DNA of 64,000 nucleotides from positions 868,001 to 932,000 of the forward strand of contig JAUHXH010000001.1 of the NCBI GenBank assembly GCA_030427085.1, written 5' to 3'. Below, piece by piece: positions 37,581 to 47,439 of the stretch. Origin of the DNA: Gammaproteobacteria bacterium (GTDB lineage: Bacteria > Pseudomonadota > Gammaproteobacteria > Pseudomonadales > Halieaceae). Under the pieces are notes generated by a model. That model saw only the letters and a list, made by a program, of their open reading frames with translations, had not been told where the DNA came from and did no database searches. Position numbers and translations under genes: made by a program. How positions within the stretch are numbered: position 1 is the stretch's first letter; each line of letters begins with the position of its first letter.

Positions 37581-39110
37581 CTACTGGCTGGCAGCGGGCA
37601 ATGACTCATCCAGCAGCCCACCCCAATCCGTGCGCTCCTGCATGGTGTTTCGAGTTGTCTCGGGCAATAGAATCTCTACACCAGTCGTAGGTTGCCACCC
37701 TCCCCCGAGCGCCTTGTACATATCGATCACACTGCTGATGTGCGCGCCCTGGTTGGACACGTACTCCGCAGAACGCGCTGCGAGCGACTGCTGTGCAGTC
37801 AGCACGCGCTGGAAATCAGAATAGCCTTCCTGGTAACGCTTGCTGGAAATGGTCAGTGAGCGCCTGGCGGCTTCAAGTGCCTCGCCCAGCAAGTCCTGTT
37901 TTTCCCGCGTTTTCACCACGCTGATAGCTGCATTGTCGATTTCCGTTGCCGCGGACAGAACCGACAGCTGATAGGCCTCTATGGCTTGCTGTAAACGAGC
38001 ATCCTGAACGCGCACGTTATTTTTGATACGCCCGTAATTGAACAGGTTCCAACTGAAACTGGGGCCAACGCCGGTAGAGAGAGTATCGGTGGTTGCATCC
38101 AGGGAATTTCCCGACCACCCCACCGTCCCGACCAAGGAAATGGAGGGATAGAGATCCGCCTGTGCGACCCCGATCTGCGATGACTGCGCCGCCACTGTCA
38201 TCACGGCAGCGCGCACATCGGGCCGCCGAAGTATCAACTGCGCGGGCACCGCTGCGATCAACACGGAGTTCAACTCTGGAAGATCCGCTTTAACCGCGGC
38301 AAGCTCTGGCAGATTACCCGGCCGTCGTGCCAACAAAATTGCCAATGCATTTTCAATTTGTTTCAGAGTGACTTCGAGTGACGGTATCGTCGAGATGGTT
38401 GCCAAATACTGTGTCTTGGCCTGCTGCACATCCAGTTCGGACGACTGCCCGCTCTCAAAGAGCTTGGTGGTAATGTCCAGACTGCGTTCCTGCAGTGCAG
38501 CGTTTTCACGTGCGATTTCCACTTGCCGCAGGGCGGTGCGGTACGCGTAGTAGGACTGAGTGACCTGTGCGGCCAGCAAGACCTGGGCGTTGTGGTAGTT
38601 GTTGATTGAAGCGAAAAAAGCCGCATCCGCCGTTTCGACGCTACGACGATACTTGCCCCAGAAATCGGCTTCCCAGCCAACGTCGAAGCCGGCGCTGTAG
38701 GTGTACAGATCCGAGTGCTGCCCTGAGTCACCGCCCTCGGTCTCCCAGCGATCAACCCGCGCTGCTGAGCCGTTAGCCCGCTGGACCTGGGGATACTGCA
38801 AACCGGTGGCAATGCCCAAGAATGCCCGACTCTCCAGAATTGCCAGGGCAGCAATGCGCAGGGATTGGTTGTTGGACTGGGCTTCGGCAATCAAGCCATT
38901 GAGAATCGGGTCATTGAATGCCTGCCACCAGAAACTGAGGTCTTCAGCCTCGGAAGGCGGAGCCATCACCTGACCGTAGAGATCGGTCTCCCATTCATCT
39001 ACCCACACGACCTCCGGTTCTTCGAAGTCAGGGCCAAGATTGGTGCAGGCCTGTAACAGCAGGGCAATGCAGACTGAAAAAGTTAAAATTAGTCGCCGAA
39101 CCAAAATCAC
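37581..39110 (-). CDS. NodT-family outer-membrane efflux lipoprotein
   Basis: A 509-residue TolC-superfamily channel protein that provides the outer-membrane exit for the adjoining HlyD/DUF2955 system. It has a lipoprotein signal with lipobox LLQAC (acylated Cys22), then two OEP repeats with long alpha-helical barrels (about 60-270 and 290-490). The stretch PAQLILRRPDVRAA is typical of NodT proteins. The RND operon nearby lacks its own outer-membrane component, so this channel could serve both pumps; that is inference. The gene lies upstream of the adaptor and is the first in the operon. Confidence 0.93.
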   Translation of the reverse strand: MILVRRLILTFSVCIALLLQACTNLGPDFEEPEVVWVDEWETDLYGQVMAPPSEAEDLSFWWQAFNDPILNGLIAEAQSNNQSLRIAALAILESRAFLGIATGLQYPQVQRANGSAARVDRWETEGGDSGQHSDLYTYSAGFDVGWEADFWGKYRRSVETADAAFFASINNYHNAQVLLAAQVTQSYYAYRTALRQVEIARENAALQERSLDITTKLFESGQSSELDVQQAKTQYLATISTIPSLEVTLKQIENALAILLARRPGNLPELAAVKADLPELNSVLIAAVPAQLILRRPDVRAAVMTVAAQSSQIGVAQADLYPSISLVGTVGWSGNSLDATTDTLSTGVGPSFSWNLFNYGRIKNNVRVQDARLQQAIEAYQLSVLSAATEIDNAAISVVKTREKQDLLGEALEAARRSLTISSKRYQEGYSDFQRVLTAQQSLAARSAEYVSNQGAHISSVIDMYKALGGGWQPTTGVEILLPETTRNTMQERTDWGGLLDESLPAASQ

Positions 39111-39272
39111 ACCACTCGCCAGGGGTTAGGCGGATCATATAAGGTCAGGTGGATTTTTGACAGGCGTTTTGCTTCGGCGGTGGATGCATAGTGACAGACC
39201 AGCCGCTATAATCGCGCCGTCGCTCACACTGCCATACCGCAGGTGACAACACGCAGGCTTCCTCTGCGCCAC

Positions 39273-39327
<55 letters not shown>

Positions 39328-39349
<22 letters not shown>

Positions 39350-40524
39350 TCCTTATCAAGGTATCGCGCGGGCAGCCAAACCAGTGCAAGACTGACCAGC
39401 AATGTCACTGCTGCCAGGTTGACGACTCTAACGTAGTGGTCCTCGCCTAACATCAGGGCAACCACCATTGGCCCACTCGCCAGGCCCATCTTCGAGGCAA
39501 AGCCCCCAAGGGCAGCCGTTTGGCCAGCACTGTCAAAGGCAGAGCACATGCCTAGCAAATAGGAAATAACAAACGCCCAGGTGATGCCCACGCCCACGTT
39601 AGCCAACCAGTAGACATAGGGAAGATCGCTGAAATTCAATGCCCATGTTCCGAGCGCGGTCAGCGTAATCGCCAGCGTCAGTGGCCACAGGCGGCCCCAT
39701 CGAGTGGACAGCAAGATCACCAGGACGGATCCGGCGATGGCAATCCAGGCGGCAACCCCCAGCGTGTTACTGATCTCGTCCAGTGCCAGGCCGAAATGGC
39801 GGCCCAGGCCGATGACATAGGCGTATATCCCCATATTGGCCGCCTGGAAGGCGAAGGTGCCCAGCAGAGCCAAAATTAACAGGCCTCGCCGTGGGGCCGA
39901 TTGCCTCTCCCCTGCCGAAACACTCGGTGTATTTACCGGATAATCATCGAGAAAAGGCAGCATCATCAGCGTAACAACGCTGAAGGCGACCAGCGACAGA
40001 AACAGCACGGCAGTGCCGTACTCTGGGACGAGGCCAGGGAGATACAGAAGACCGAGGCCACCCAGACCGAACTGTACCGTCAGCAGATAACCAAAGGTCC
40101 GGTCTGCTTCGGTAGTACGGGCGATCACGGCAAAGCCGATACCCACCAGGGCACCTCCCACTACACCGTGAACAAAACGTATTGCGATCAAACCGAGCGG
40201 TGATGTGAGGGTCATTGAAACAAGATCGCAAGCCAGTAATCCCAGCAACAAGGCGTAGGAAGCCCGGCGCCACGCGACACGCCGGATGGCAAACACAACT
40301 GCAAAGGCGCCCAGCGCTGCGCCGTAGACATTCGCCGAACCCACAAAACCTGCCTGCCGGTTACTGAAGCTCAATCCCTCAATGAGCCCGTCTACCAGCG
40401 CCGGCATGATGTTGACGTAGAACAGTCCCGCCGTTGCCAGAAACGCAAGCAGGACGCGCGCCACTTCGCCATTGGGTGACACAGTAGGCACTCGCCAGGC
40501 CCTGTCAGCGGTACGGATAGTCAT
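39328..40524 (-). CDS. MFS transporter overlapping tRNA-Arg
   Basis: A 398-residue major-facilitator transporter with 12 hydrophobic helices; the central loop lies near residue 200 (PVNTPSVSAGERQSAPRRG). It fits the broad AraJ/YbfB-type branch; no substrate can be named. ATG 40524 has AGGAG 9 nt upstream and overlaps the stop of the serine hydrolase gene as ATGA, so the two are translationally coupled. The last six codons and the stop lie on the antisense strand of the tRNA-Arg 3' end, giving an unusual tail (GAPTRI). This suggests that the original 3' end was replaced when the tRNA-adjacent junction formed. Confidence 0.88.
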
Positions 40525-42188
40525 AGTGGTAAATCTCCTGGGGCGTGCGTTCGCGCTGTGCAAAGTGGGCGAATCTGGTGAGAGGCCAGCACGGCACTGC
40601 GGAAATGAAAACGCCCGCCATCACTGAAGTAGTAGTAGACGCTGTCGTTGGGCATCAGCACTACATTGATACCGCCGTAACCGCTCATGAAGGGGATGAC
40701 GGTCTGCTCCTGGCAACCCAGGAGTTCCGTTACATCAAAACCCCAGAACCCATGTTGGTAGTAGTAGCTGCCATCAGCGCCGTCAAAACCACGATTAGTG
40801 ACGTCACGCTGTAGTGCCTGGTCCAGCAGCCCCTGATGTATTCTGGCTGGCATTGCGCCTTCATTCAGGGCCTGTCCAATACGAACAACGTCGTCGCTGT
40901 TCAGCGTCATGCCATAGCCCGAATAGGCTTGCCGTTCAGTGTCGCGAGTGCGTCGTGGAACATCAACGGCGGGAGCGAGATTCAATTCACGCCACTGGGG
41001 TACGAGTAGGTCACGATAGTAATCGGCGCCGGGATCACCTGTGGCCTCGCGCAATGCAGCGTTGATTGCAGTGCCCGCGATATAAGTATCGCTGGTGTGG
41101 TAAACCCAGGTGGTACCGGGTTGCGCGCGACGTGGCCAGGCGTTACAGCTAAAGGCAATTTTGTCAGCATGGGTAGACACAATGAAAAAGCCCGTCTCCA
41201 TCACAGCGGAGGCTTCATCGGTGTGACTGGATTGTTCGCCGTAATTCCCCGTCACCATGTTCAGGCTTTGCAATAAGGTCACATCAGCCCAGTTGCCACT
41301 GGCATCGCACTCAGGCACCAGGTCGGCAATGTATCGCTGGGAACTACCCGGATAGGCCTTCTCCAGTGCCATAACGCCCAAGCCTGCGGCGAGGCTCTTC
41401 GCCAACGAGTAGGACGGTAAACTCAGCGCATCACAATGCGGATATTCACCCGCGCGCGTCTGACAGCCACCGCGATAATGTACGCCATCAATTAACAGCC
41501 CCCACAGCGTGAGATCCTCCGGCGCAAGCGAGCCGGCCGCTCCGAAAGCCTCGGCTGAGACGCCCGGGAAGTGCTGTTTAAACTGCTCAAAAGACGCCAC
41601 CGGCAAACGGTGCTTTTGATAGTCAAGGTGCGCCCGGCGAAGGGTTTCCACAGGCAAATCCGAGGCTGGCTGCAAGGTAGCGGTGAGCGCGACAGTCATG
41701 TCTGCCTTTAAATACAGGCAAGTTTCGCTACTCACGGTAAATTGGCCTTCGCCCGTGTTACTCAGTGATGAAAAGCGCAACGAAACAACCCCGTTGTGCA
41801 TACAGTTGGCGTCCCGCTCCTGAAGGGTGACAGGGAGGCTTAGGTCAAAACCGCCGGAAGTGGATGTGAGCGTGCCTGGCTCCAGAATGAAATCCCAATG
41901 CGGGTGATCGGTTTCTATCGTGCCGCGGCTGGCAGGAATAAACTGGCCATCGAGCTCGACATAGGCAAAGCGAAAGGGAGGGAGCGAGTCGATTCGACGT
42001 TCGGCTTGATCAGTCAGTTTGTAATCGTCTCGCAGCACCCGGATAGCCATCGATGACGTCGCCTCGATAGCAAGGTATCCGGCAAAATCTGCCTCCACGG
42101 CCGGGGCCGTCGAAGCGCCAAGCAAAATCAGCAGGCTGGACAGGTAGTGAAGACAGGGCTGAAGCTTAATACGAGGAAGACAGATCAA
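40521..42188 (-). CDS. Secreted serine hydrolase, beta-lactamase/esterase-like
   Basis: A 555-residue exported protein. The signal peptide covers about 1-32 (LSSLLILLGASTAPAVEA). A beta-rich domain of some 150 residues precedes a penicillin-binding-protein/class C beta-lactamase-like domain with the nucleophile motif SLAK (Ser261-Lys264) and the tyrosine motif YHTS (Tyr363). The third conserved motif (KTG/HxG type) is unclear; SGYGGIN is the best candidate. Six or more cysteines suggest periplasmic disulfides. It could be an esterase, amidase or peptidase rather than a true beta-lactamase. The start overlaps the end of the sulfotransferase gene by 23 nt, and the stop overlaps the MFS start. 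Confidence 0.82.
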   Translation of the reverse strand: MICLPRIKLQPCLHYLSSLLILLGASTAPAVEADFAGYLAIEATSSMAIRVLRDDYKLTDQAERRIDSLPPFRFAYVELDGQFIPASRGTIETDHPHWDFILEPGTLTSTSGGFDLSLPVTLQERDANCMHNGVVSLRFSSLSNTGEGQFTVSSETCLYLKADMTVALTATLQPASDLPVETLRRAHLDYQKHRLPVASFEQFKQHFPGVSAEAFGAAGSLAPEDLTLWGLLIDGVHYRGGCQTRAGEYPHCDALSLPSYSLAKSLAAGLGVMALEKAYPGSSQRYIADLVPECDASGNWADVTLLQSLNMVTGNYGEQSSHTDEASAVMETGFFIVSTHADKIAFSCNAWPRRAQPGTTWVYHTSDTYIAGTAINAALREATGDPGADYYRDLLVPQWRELNLAPAVDVPRRTRDTERQAYSGYGMTLNSDDVVRIGQALNEGAMPARIHQGLLDQALQRDVTNRGFDGADGSYYYQHGFWGFDVTELLGCQEQTVIPFMSGYGGINVVLMPNDSVYYYFSDGGRFHFRSAVLASHQIRPLCTARTHAPGDLPL

Positions 42189-43785
42189 CGCCCTCTTCCT
42201 CCAGAGTCCGGATCAAGGGTTTGAGCTCTTCCCCGAAATGGCGCCACTTGCCAAGCGAGCGCCGATACAGCGGCTCGCGGACCTGGCTTGCACTCGCAGT
42301 GGTTGAGGCCGTATCGCGCGCATGAAAATCCAGGCACTGGGGCTCCCAGTTCAGTTCGCACTCTGCCAGCAAGCGACGAGCTTGCCCCTCGAGGTCATCC
42401 ACCAGTGCCTCGTAGTCAACTTCCAGCAAAGTGCCGGGTGGCAGCACCTGTCGCCAGTGTTCCATGAGCCGCGAGTAAGCCGCGTAGTACCGCCCGAGTT
42501 CGACGAGATCGTAAGAAAAGGGATAGGCATCGGCAAACAGGGCCTTGTACACCGCATAGCAGGTGTCCAGCGGATTGCGACGCACGTGTATCATGCGGGC
42601 ACCGGGCAGTGCCCGATGAATCAAACCCGCGTAGAGGAAATTCAGCGGCATTTTGTCGATGAAGTGGGGGGCGCCGGCACTGGCGCGATGTGTACGCCGG
42701 GCGTATTCCTGACCCAGCCGAGCAAAGTCGAGACGGGCGCTCGCGGCCACAAGATCTAACTTGTTTGCGCCCTGCCCTGTCGGCAATAACGGGCGAGAGA
42801 GGGCTGACAAACTTAGCGCAAAGTCATTGAGTTCGCCCGCTGCATGCACACTGGAATGACCACTCAAGACTTGTTCCAGCAAAGTACTTCCCGTGCGGGG
42901 CATACCGAAAATGAAGATCGGCTGGTTCAGGCCGGGATCACCTTCTGCCCGCACCGAATCCCCGCCGTAAGTCTCCTGAATAGCGTGCATGGTTTGCAGG
43001 TCGCCAGCCACGTCATAGCGCATCAGTGCCCGTCGCATTGTGGCTGCAGTGCTCAGCGCGGTGAAGCTGTCACGCCAGTGCCCCACATCCTCCAGTTCCT
43101 TGGCCAGGGCAAAGCCCACCTGTAAGCGGTTGCGTGGGTCAGGCTCGTCGGTAGCAAACCGCGCCTGCAACTGGTCAATATGATTTTGCTCCGCAGTCCA
43201 ACGCCGGAGGTCGGCCCGCAATTTGTAGGCCGCGCCGTCACGGGGATTCAGCGCTATCGCGCGATTCAAGGCAGTTTCTGCCGAGGTACTGTCACCGAGG
43301 AATCGATGCAGTGTGGCGATATTGTACAGATGCTGCGAGTCTCGCGGCTCAAGATCCGCCGCCCGCAGATAGTGAGTCAGTGCCTCGGCATGGCGATCGA
43401 GACGAGACAGTATCAGGCCCATTCGCGAGTGCGAGTACGCTGATTCCCACTGGTGGCTGTCGAGCGGTGCCAGCGCTTGTTCTGCCGCCTCCACGCGCCC
43501 CAGGTGCATCAGGGCTGCAACGCGCTGCAATTGCCAATCGGCTCGGGTGGGTGTGATGGTCAGCGCTTTTTCGATGGCCTGCAAGGCAGCTGGAAAATTA
43601 CCGAGGCGTTCGGCCAAACGACTGGCGGTATGCCAGCCGTCGGGCCAATCGGGGTAGCGCTCATTCAACTCGCGGCAGTTGGCAAGCGCTTGTTGGGGTT
43701 GGCCTTGCTCGAGGGCGCTCCAGACTCTTCCTTCCAGCACCCTGGCATCGACGGCTTCCGACTTCATGCGCGAGATTATGGCCAT
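42166..43785 (-). CDS. TPR-repeat sulfotransferase
   Basis: A 539-residue cytosolic protein that joins tetratricopeptide repeats (about 15-200, four to five repeats such as AYSHSRMGLILSRLDRHAEA) to a sulfotransferase domain. The PAPS-binding loop is FGMPRTGSTLLEQVLSGH (294-301 core), and the 3'-phosphate loop is in MIHVRRNPLDTCYAVYK. It should move a sulfuryl group from PAPS to an unknown acceptor; such TPR proteins are common in marine proteobacteria next to TonB receptors. ATG at 43767 is an alternative start. It overlaps the serine hydrolase gene by 23 nt and follows the receptor by 58 nt on the same strand. Confidence 0.88.
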   Translation of the reverse strand: MAIISRMKSEAVDARVLEGRVWSALEQGQPQQALANCRELNERYPDWPDGWHTASRLAERLGNFPAALQAIEKALTITPTRADWQLQRVAALMHLGRVEAAEQALAPLDSHQWESAYSHSRMGLILSRLDRHAEALTHYLRAADLEPRDSQHLYNIATLHRFLGDSTSAETALNRAIALNPRDGAAYKLRADLRRWTAEQNHIDQLQARFATDEPDPRNRLQVGFALAKELEDVGHWRDSFTALSTAATMRRALMRYDVAGDLQTMHAIQETYGGDSVRAEGDPGLNQPIFIFGMPRTGSTLLEQVLSGHSSVHAAGELNDFALSLSALSRPLLPTGQGANKLDLVAASARLDFARLGQEYARRTHRASAGAPHFIDKMPLNFLYAGLIHRALPGARMIHVRRNPLDTCYAVYKALFADAYPFSYDLVELGRYYAAYSRLMEHWRQVLPPGTLLEVDYEALVDDLEGQARRLLAECELNWEPQCLDFHARDTASTTASASQVREPLYRRSLGKWRHFGEELKPLIRTLEEEGVDLSSSY

Positions 43786-43843
43786 GTCTTCAGGTCAATG
43801 CCAGCCAGCTAAGGGGCCGCCGGGCCCCGGCCTTGTCAGCGTC

Positions 43844-46357
43844 CTAGAATCGATAGCTGGCATTGAAGCCCAGAGTACGGGGCTGCACGATCATCTGGCG
43901 GTTACCGTTGCCGTACCAACCTTCGAACGCACCAGTGTCGTAACTCCAGTGGGAACTGGGGAATGCACCCGTCACACCCGCTTCATCGGCCAGATTTTTG
44001 CCGTACAGTGTGAGATTCCACTGCCCGCCCACCAGGGACACAGACGCATTCCACAACGAGAAGGCGTCATGTGTTTGATTGAGGAGGGAGTCCTGGTTGA
44101 TGTAGTTTTCCGATTCAGACTGGTAGTAGGCGTGAACCCGAGCCACCAGGTCCATCGAGCTACCGAGGGCCCAGGTGTAGTCGAGGCTACCGCTGAATAC
44201 GTTTTCCGGCGTACCGGGCAACGTTGACCCGGCCGGCGCAATCAGGCCGTCAGTCTGCGGACTGATAAAGTCAGCATCCAATTCGCCATCAACGAAGGTG
44301 TAACCCAGATGGTAGTGCAGGTTATCGGTAAGCAATCCATCAAACTCGACTTCCAGGCCACTGGTTGAGGCAGACTCGCCATTCTCCGCGAGGAAGAAAC
44401 CGTACCAGGCCGAGGTCGCATTAAGCTGCGGATCCTGCCAGTCCACATAAAAAGCCGACACTGTGTAGCTATGTCTGTCGAGGCGACCTTTTACGCCTAC
44501 TTCGTAATTAATGACAGAGTCTTTGTCATAGCTGCGGATCGCTTCCGCGTTTGGCTCACCGAAGGGGTCGCCGTTGGCCAGACTGGGAATTGCGTTAGCA
44601 CCACCACGACGATAACCCTGTGATACGGTGCCGTAGACCATAGCTGATTCGTTAACATCCCAGCTGGCATTTAACTTGAGTAATATATCGTCGTCTTTGT
44701 CCCTTGACTGCGGCACTTCGGAAGAAGTCCATCCCTCCACCAGCGGGAAGCCCATCAGTGTGTCGTTGACGGTTTCGTTTTCAAACCAACGCAGTCCGGC
44801 AGTGGCGCGGAAGGTATCGCTGAAGTTGTACGTAAGTTCGCCGTAGACAGCCAGTTCCTCAAAGGTAACATCACGGCGGTATTCGAAGTCACGCTCTGCC
44901 AAACCATCGTAAAAACGGGGCCAGAAATTGTCACACACAGGCGACCCGGTTGCGCGGCAAGCGTCATTAAATACGTCCATGCCCGGGTTCCAGCTGTTTT
45001 GAAACACGGTCATATCCTGATCGAGGTAAAACATCCCTACGAGCCAGTCCATGTTGGCAACAGACTCGTTGGATACCAGGCGCAGTTCCTGCACCAGCGT
45101 TTCGTCGCTGTAACCGCGCTCTGCCCGCTGGGCCGGGCGGGGCCACCCCTGATAGCCGAAGGCAACCATCCAGTCCCGGGAATTGGCAGGATCAACTTCG
45201 CCGCCACTGACCCACAGACCGCCATTGTCGCTATCTCCACTACCTTCGTGATCATAGTAGGAAGTGTTTGACGTCAGTGTGGCGAAGCCTAGATCCCACT
45301 CCACATCGAGACTGTACAGATCGACCTCGCGCTCAGAGGGTTCCAGCAGAACCTGGCCGCTCTCGTGCTCATCATAAGAGAAAAAGTTTTCACTGCCAGG
45401 CGCCTGATTATTGTCACCCAGCGTCGTTGCGCGACGGGCACCCACCTCATCTTGCTGGTGGTGATAGGCGGCAGTTAACGCCAGGTTATCGGTGGCGTCC
45501 CAGCGCAGTGCGGCCCGGCCGTAAGTGATCTCCACCGTGTCTGCGTCTTCGGCGTTGCGGTAGCAGGCACCATTGTTCAATACCGCTTCGTTACTCGCCT
45601 CACGGGGGCTCACGCAGCCACTGTCGGTAGACACCATGGGCTCGCCAAACTCGTTCAACTGGTAGGCATTGACGTAGTCGATAATGCCATCGTTATCGAT
45701 TCGACCGAGGTTGGCGCGCAATGCGACTCGCTCACCCAACGGCAGATTGAACATGCCGTTGAAACCCATGTTCTCCCCTTCAGAACCAGAGGTTTGACTC
45801 AGGTCACCTTCGATGCGTGCTTCAAAGGCTTCGGTACTCGGCTTGCGGGTAATGTAACGAACTGTGCCGCCGAGGGAACCAGAGCCATAGAGTGTGCCCT
45901 GCGGGCCACGCAACACCTCGACGCGCTCGATATCCTTGATCACAAAATTGGCGAATAACGGGGTGTTGTCAACATAGGTCGATACCGTTGGTACTGCATT
46001 TAGAGCGATATCCCCATTCAGGCCGTTGTCGACATTCAGCCCCCTGATGATAATGCTGTTGACGGTGCCTGAGTTCCGGTAACCACGATCCACCTGGGAC
46101 ACACCGGACATTGCTCTTAACAGTTCAGCCTGGTCTGTTATCTGCGCGTTTTCAATCGCAGACCCCATCATCGCTGAAATATTGTAGGGAATATCCTGCA
46201 CACTCTGTTCCCGCGCCGAAGCGGTAACCAGCACCTCTTCAATGGCTTGTTGGCCGTCCGGACTGTTTTGTGCAAACACCGGTACGGTCGCGACCAGACT
46301 AACGCTGGCGACGGCGGTGGCTAGTCGGGTTTTCAGAAACTGGCGGTTCGAATGCAT
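43844..46357 (-). CDS. TonB-dependent outer-membrane receptor
   Basis: An 837-residue receptor of the plug/beta-barrel type that imports a ligand across the outer membrane with TonB energy. The signal peptide runs to about residue 30 (VPVFAQ), followed by the TonB-box-like EEVLVTASAREQSVQ, the plug domain (about 40-160) and the barrel. The last residue is phenylalanine (NASYRF), as required for outer-membrane insertion. The layout is that of the OMR family common in Sphingomonadales and Halieaceae; the ligand is unknown. A sigma-70 promoter and three AACTGG boxes stand upstream. It is the first gene of the receptor-sulfotransferase-hydrolase-MFS run. Confidence 0.95.
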   Translation of the reverse strand: MHSNRQFLKTRLATAVASVSLVATVPVFAQNSPDGQQAIEEVLVTASAREQSVQDIPYNISAMMGSAIENAQITDQAELLRAMSGVSQVDRGYRNSGTVNSIIIRGLNVDNGLNGDIALNAVPTVSTYVDNTPLFANFVIKDIERVEVLRGPQGTLYGSGSLGGTVRYITRKPSTEAFEARIEGDLSQTSGSEGENMGFNGMFNLPLGERVALRANLGRIDNDGIIDYVNAYQLNEFGEPMVSTDSGCVSPREASNEAVLNNGACYRNAEDADTVEITYGRAALRWDATDNLALTAAYHHQQDEVGARRATTLGDNNQAPGSENFFSYDEHESGQVLLEPSEREVDLYSLDVEWDLGFATLTSNTSYYDHEGSGDSDNGGLWVSGGEVDPANSRDWMVAFGYQGWPRPAQRAERGYSDETLVQELRLVSNESVANMDWLVGMFYLDQDMTVFQNSWNPGMDVFNDACRATGSPVCDNFWPRFYDGLAERDFEYRRDVTFEELAVYGELTYNFSDTFRATAGLRWFENETVNDTLMGFPLVEGWTSSEVPQSRDKDDDILLKLNASWDVNESAMVYGTVSQGYRRGGANAIPSLANGDPFGEPNAEAIRSYDKDSVINYEVGVKGRLDRHSYTVSAFYVDWQDPQLNATSAWYGFFLAENGESASTSGLEVEFDGLLTDNLHYHLGYTFVDGELDADFISPQTDGLIAPAGSTLPGTPENVFSGSLDYTWALGSSMDLVARVHAYYQSESENYINQDSLLNQTHDAFSLWNASVSLVGGQWNLTLYGKNLADEAGVTGAFPSSHWSYDTGAFEGWYGNGNRQMIVQPRTLGFNASYRF

Positions 46358-46386
46358 GTTGATACCCTCGATGTTGTTATGGCACC

Positions 46387-46414
46387 TTTATACAGGTGTC
46401 TTGATCCTGCTGAA
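46387..46414 (-). promoter_or_regulatory. Promoter of the TonB receptor gene
   Basis: On the minus strand TTCAGC (46414-46409) and TATAAA (46392-46387) are 16 nt apart. The -35 hexamer is weak, as expected for an activator-dependent promoter. Initiation is predicted near 46380, which places the AACTGG boxes upstream at about -50, -70 and -95. Confidence 0.5.
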
Positions 46415-46426
46415 TTAAGCTAAACA

Positions 46427-46477
46427 AACTGGACCTGTCCCCGTAGTACCAGTTTGTATCTTCGTATGAGTCCAGTT
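46427..46477. promoter_or_regulatory. AACTGG box array upstream of the TonB receptor
   Basis: Three six-base boxes: AACTGG on the plus strand at 46427-46432, and AACTGG on the minus strand at 46449-46454 and 46472-46477. Starts are 22 and 23 nt apart, about two helical turns. The two minus-strand copies form a direct repeat with the same spacing as the pair upstream of the nitrilase gene. MocR-type regulators bind direct repeats of this kind, and such a regulator is encoded about 1 kb away. Confidence 0.7.
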
Positions 46478-47342
46478 ATTGCGTGCCATCCTTGTTTCGT
46501 TCATACATCGCAAGCTCTCCCAGTTCCGTCAGGGCGCCTGTTGCCCGCGCGCCTGGCTCATAGACCGGAAACGTCATTTCACTATCCCTGAAACTCTTGA
46601 GTACCTGCCCAAGCCCCTGTGTTCCCCGCTCTCGCACGCGACGCAGGTGCGCCAGATCCAGCACCAACGGCAGGGTCTCAGCGGTTTCGCCCGCAACGTA
46701 GAGCACCTCTCCTTCCGGACCAGCAACGATAGAGCGACCGTTACCCAGGGACCCTGTCACGTTGACACTCACGAGATAGCATTGATTGGCGATGGCATTT
46801 GCACGCGCCAGGCAGAGCTCCTGATCGCGATCGATGGTATTGGTCATGGTGGGGCACAGAATGAACTCGGCGCCCTGCCAGACCAGATTGCGAATAACTT
46901 CAGGAAACCACTGGTCGTAGCAAATACAGAGCCCGGCACGGCCCACACCCGGAATATCGAACACCAGCGTGTCGGTGCCGGCGGTAACGTTTTTCTCGTA
47001 AGGGCGGAATGGAAACAGTTTTCGATAGCGGCCGACGACACGGCCTTCGGGATCGAGCACACTCGACGTGTTGTACACCGATTCACCATCGCGCTCGAAG
47101 ATTGACCCCGGTATCAGCCAAACTCCACAATCACGGGCAATGCGCGCATAAAACGCTTCAGTCTCACCCGGGAATGGCTCGGCATGCGCGGGATCGGAGC
47201 CAAAAGTGGCGAGCTCTCCGACCACGATCATCTGCACCCAGGGGTAGCGGGCGCAGGTACGTTCGATTTCCTTCTTGATCTGGTAGCGATTATCCGCAGT
47301 GGATACGTCCAGTTGAATGCCGGCCACGGCGAATTCTGTCAT
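46476..47342 (-). CDS. Nitrilase-superfamily hydrolase
   Basis: A 288-residue carbon-nitrogen hydrolase with the full catalytic triad: Glu43 (VVGELATFG), Lys108 (GRYRKLFPF) and Cys141 (GLCICYDQWFPE). It has no signal peptide, so it acts in the cytosol, probably on an amide, N-carbamoyl or nitrile bond; the branch cannot be fixed. ATG 47342 has AGGGG 6 nt upstream; an upstream in-frame codon at 47366 adds eight residues without support. It lies between the MocR regulator and the TonB receptor on the same strand, with its own pair of AACTGG boxes about 100 nt upstream. Confidence 0.9.
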   Translation of the reverse strand: MTEFAVAGIQLDVSTADNRYQIKKEIERTCARYPWVQMIVVGELATFGSDPAHAEPFPGETEAFYARIARDCGVWLIPGSIFERDGESVYNTSSVLDPEGRVVGRYRKLFPFRPYEKNVTAGTDTLVFDIPGVGRAGLCICYDQWFPEVIRNLVWQGAEFILCPTMTNTIDRDQELCLARANAIANQCYLVSVNVTGSLGNGRSIVAGPEGEVLYVAGETAETLPLVLDLAHLRRVRERGTQGLGQVLKSFRDSEMTFPVYEPGARATGALTELGELAMYERNKDGTQ

Positions 47343-47439
47343 CGCAATCCCCTCACCCCACCGCATTACTACGGCGCAAGCCAGTGTTCATGTATCGTGT
47401 TGAGTGACTGTAACGGCGCCGCAGGAAATGGGGATAGAG

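Noticed and set aside
39157-39162. TTGACA as -35 box of the tRNA-Arg promoter
   Set aside because: The nearest TATAAT (39207-39212) is 44 nt away, far outside the normal spacing.
43811-43827. GC-rich hairpin (GGGGCC ... GGCCCC) between the TonB receptor and sulfotransferase genes as terminator
   Set aside because: It lacks a T-run in the direction of transcription, and the gap is only 58 nt between genes that look like one unit. It could still modulate read-through.
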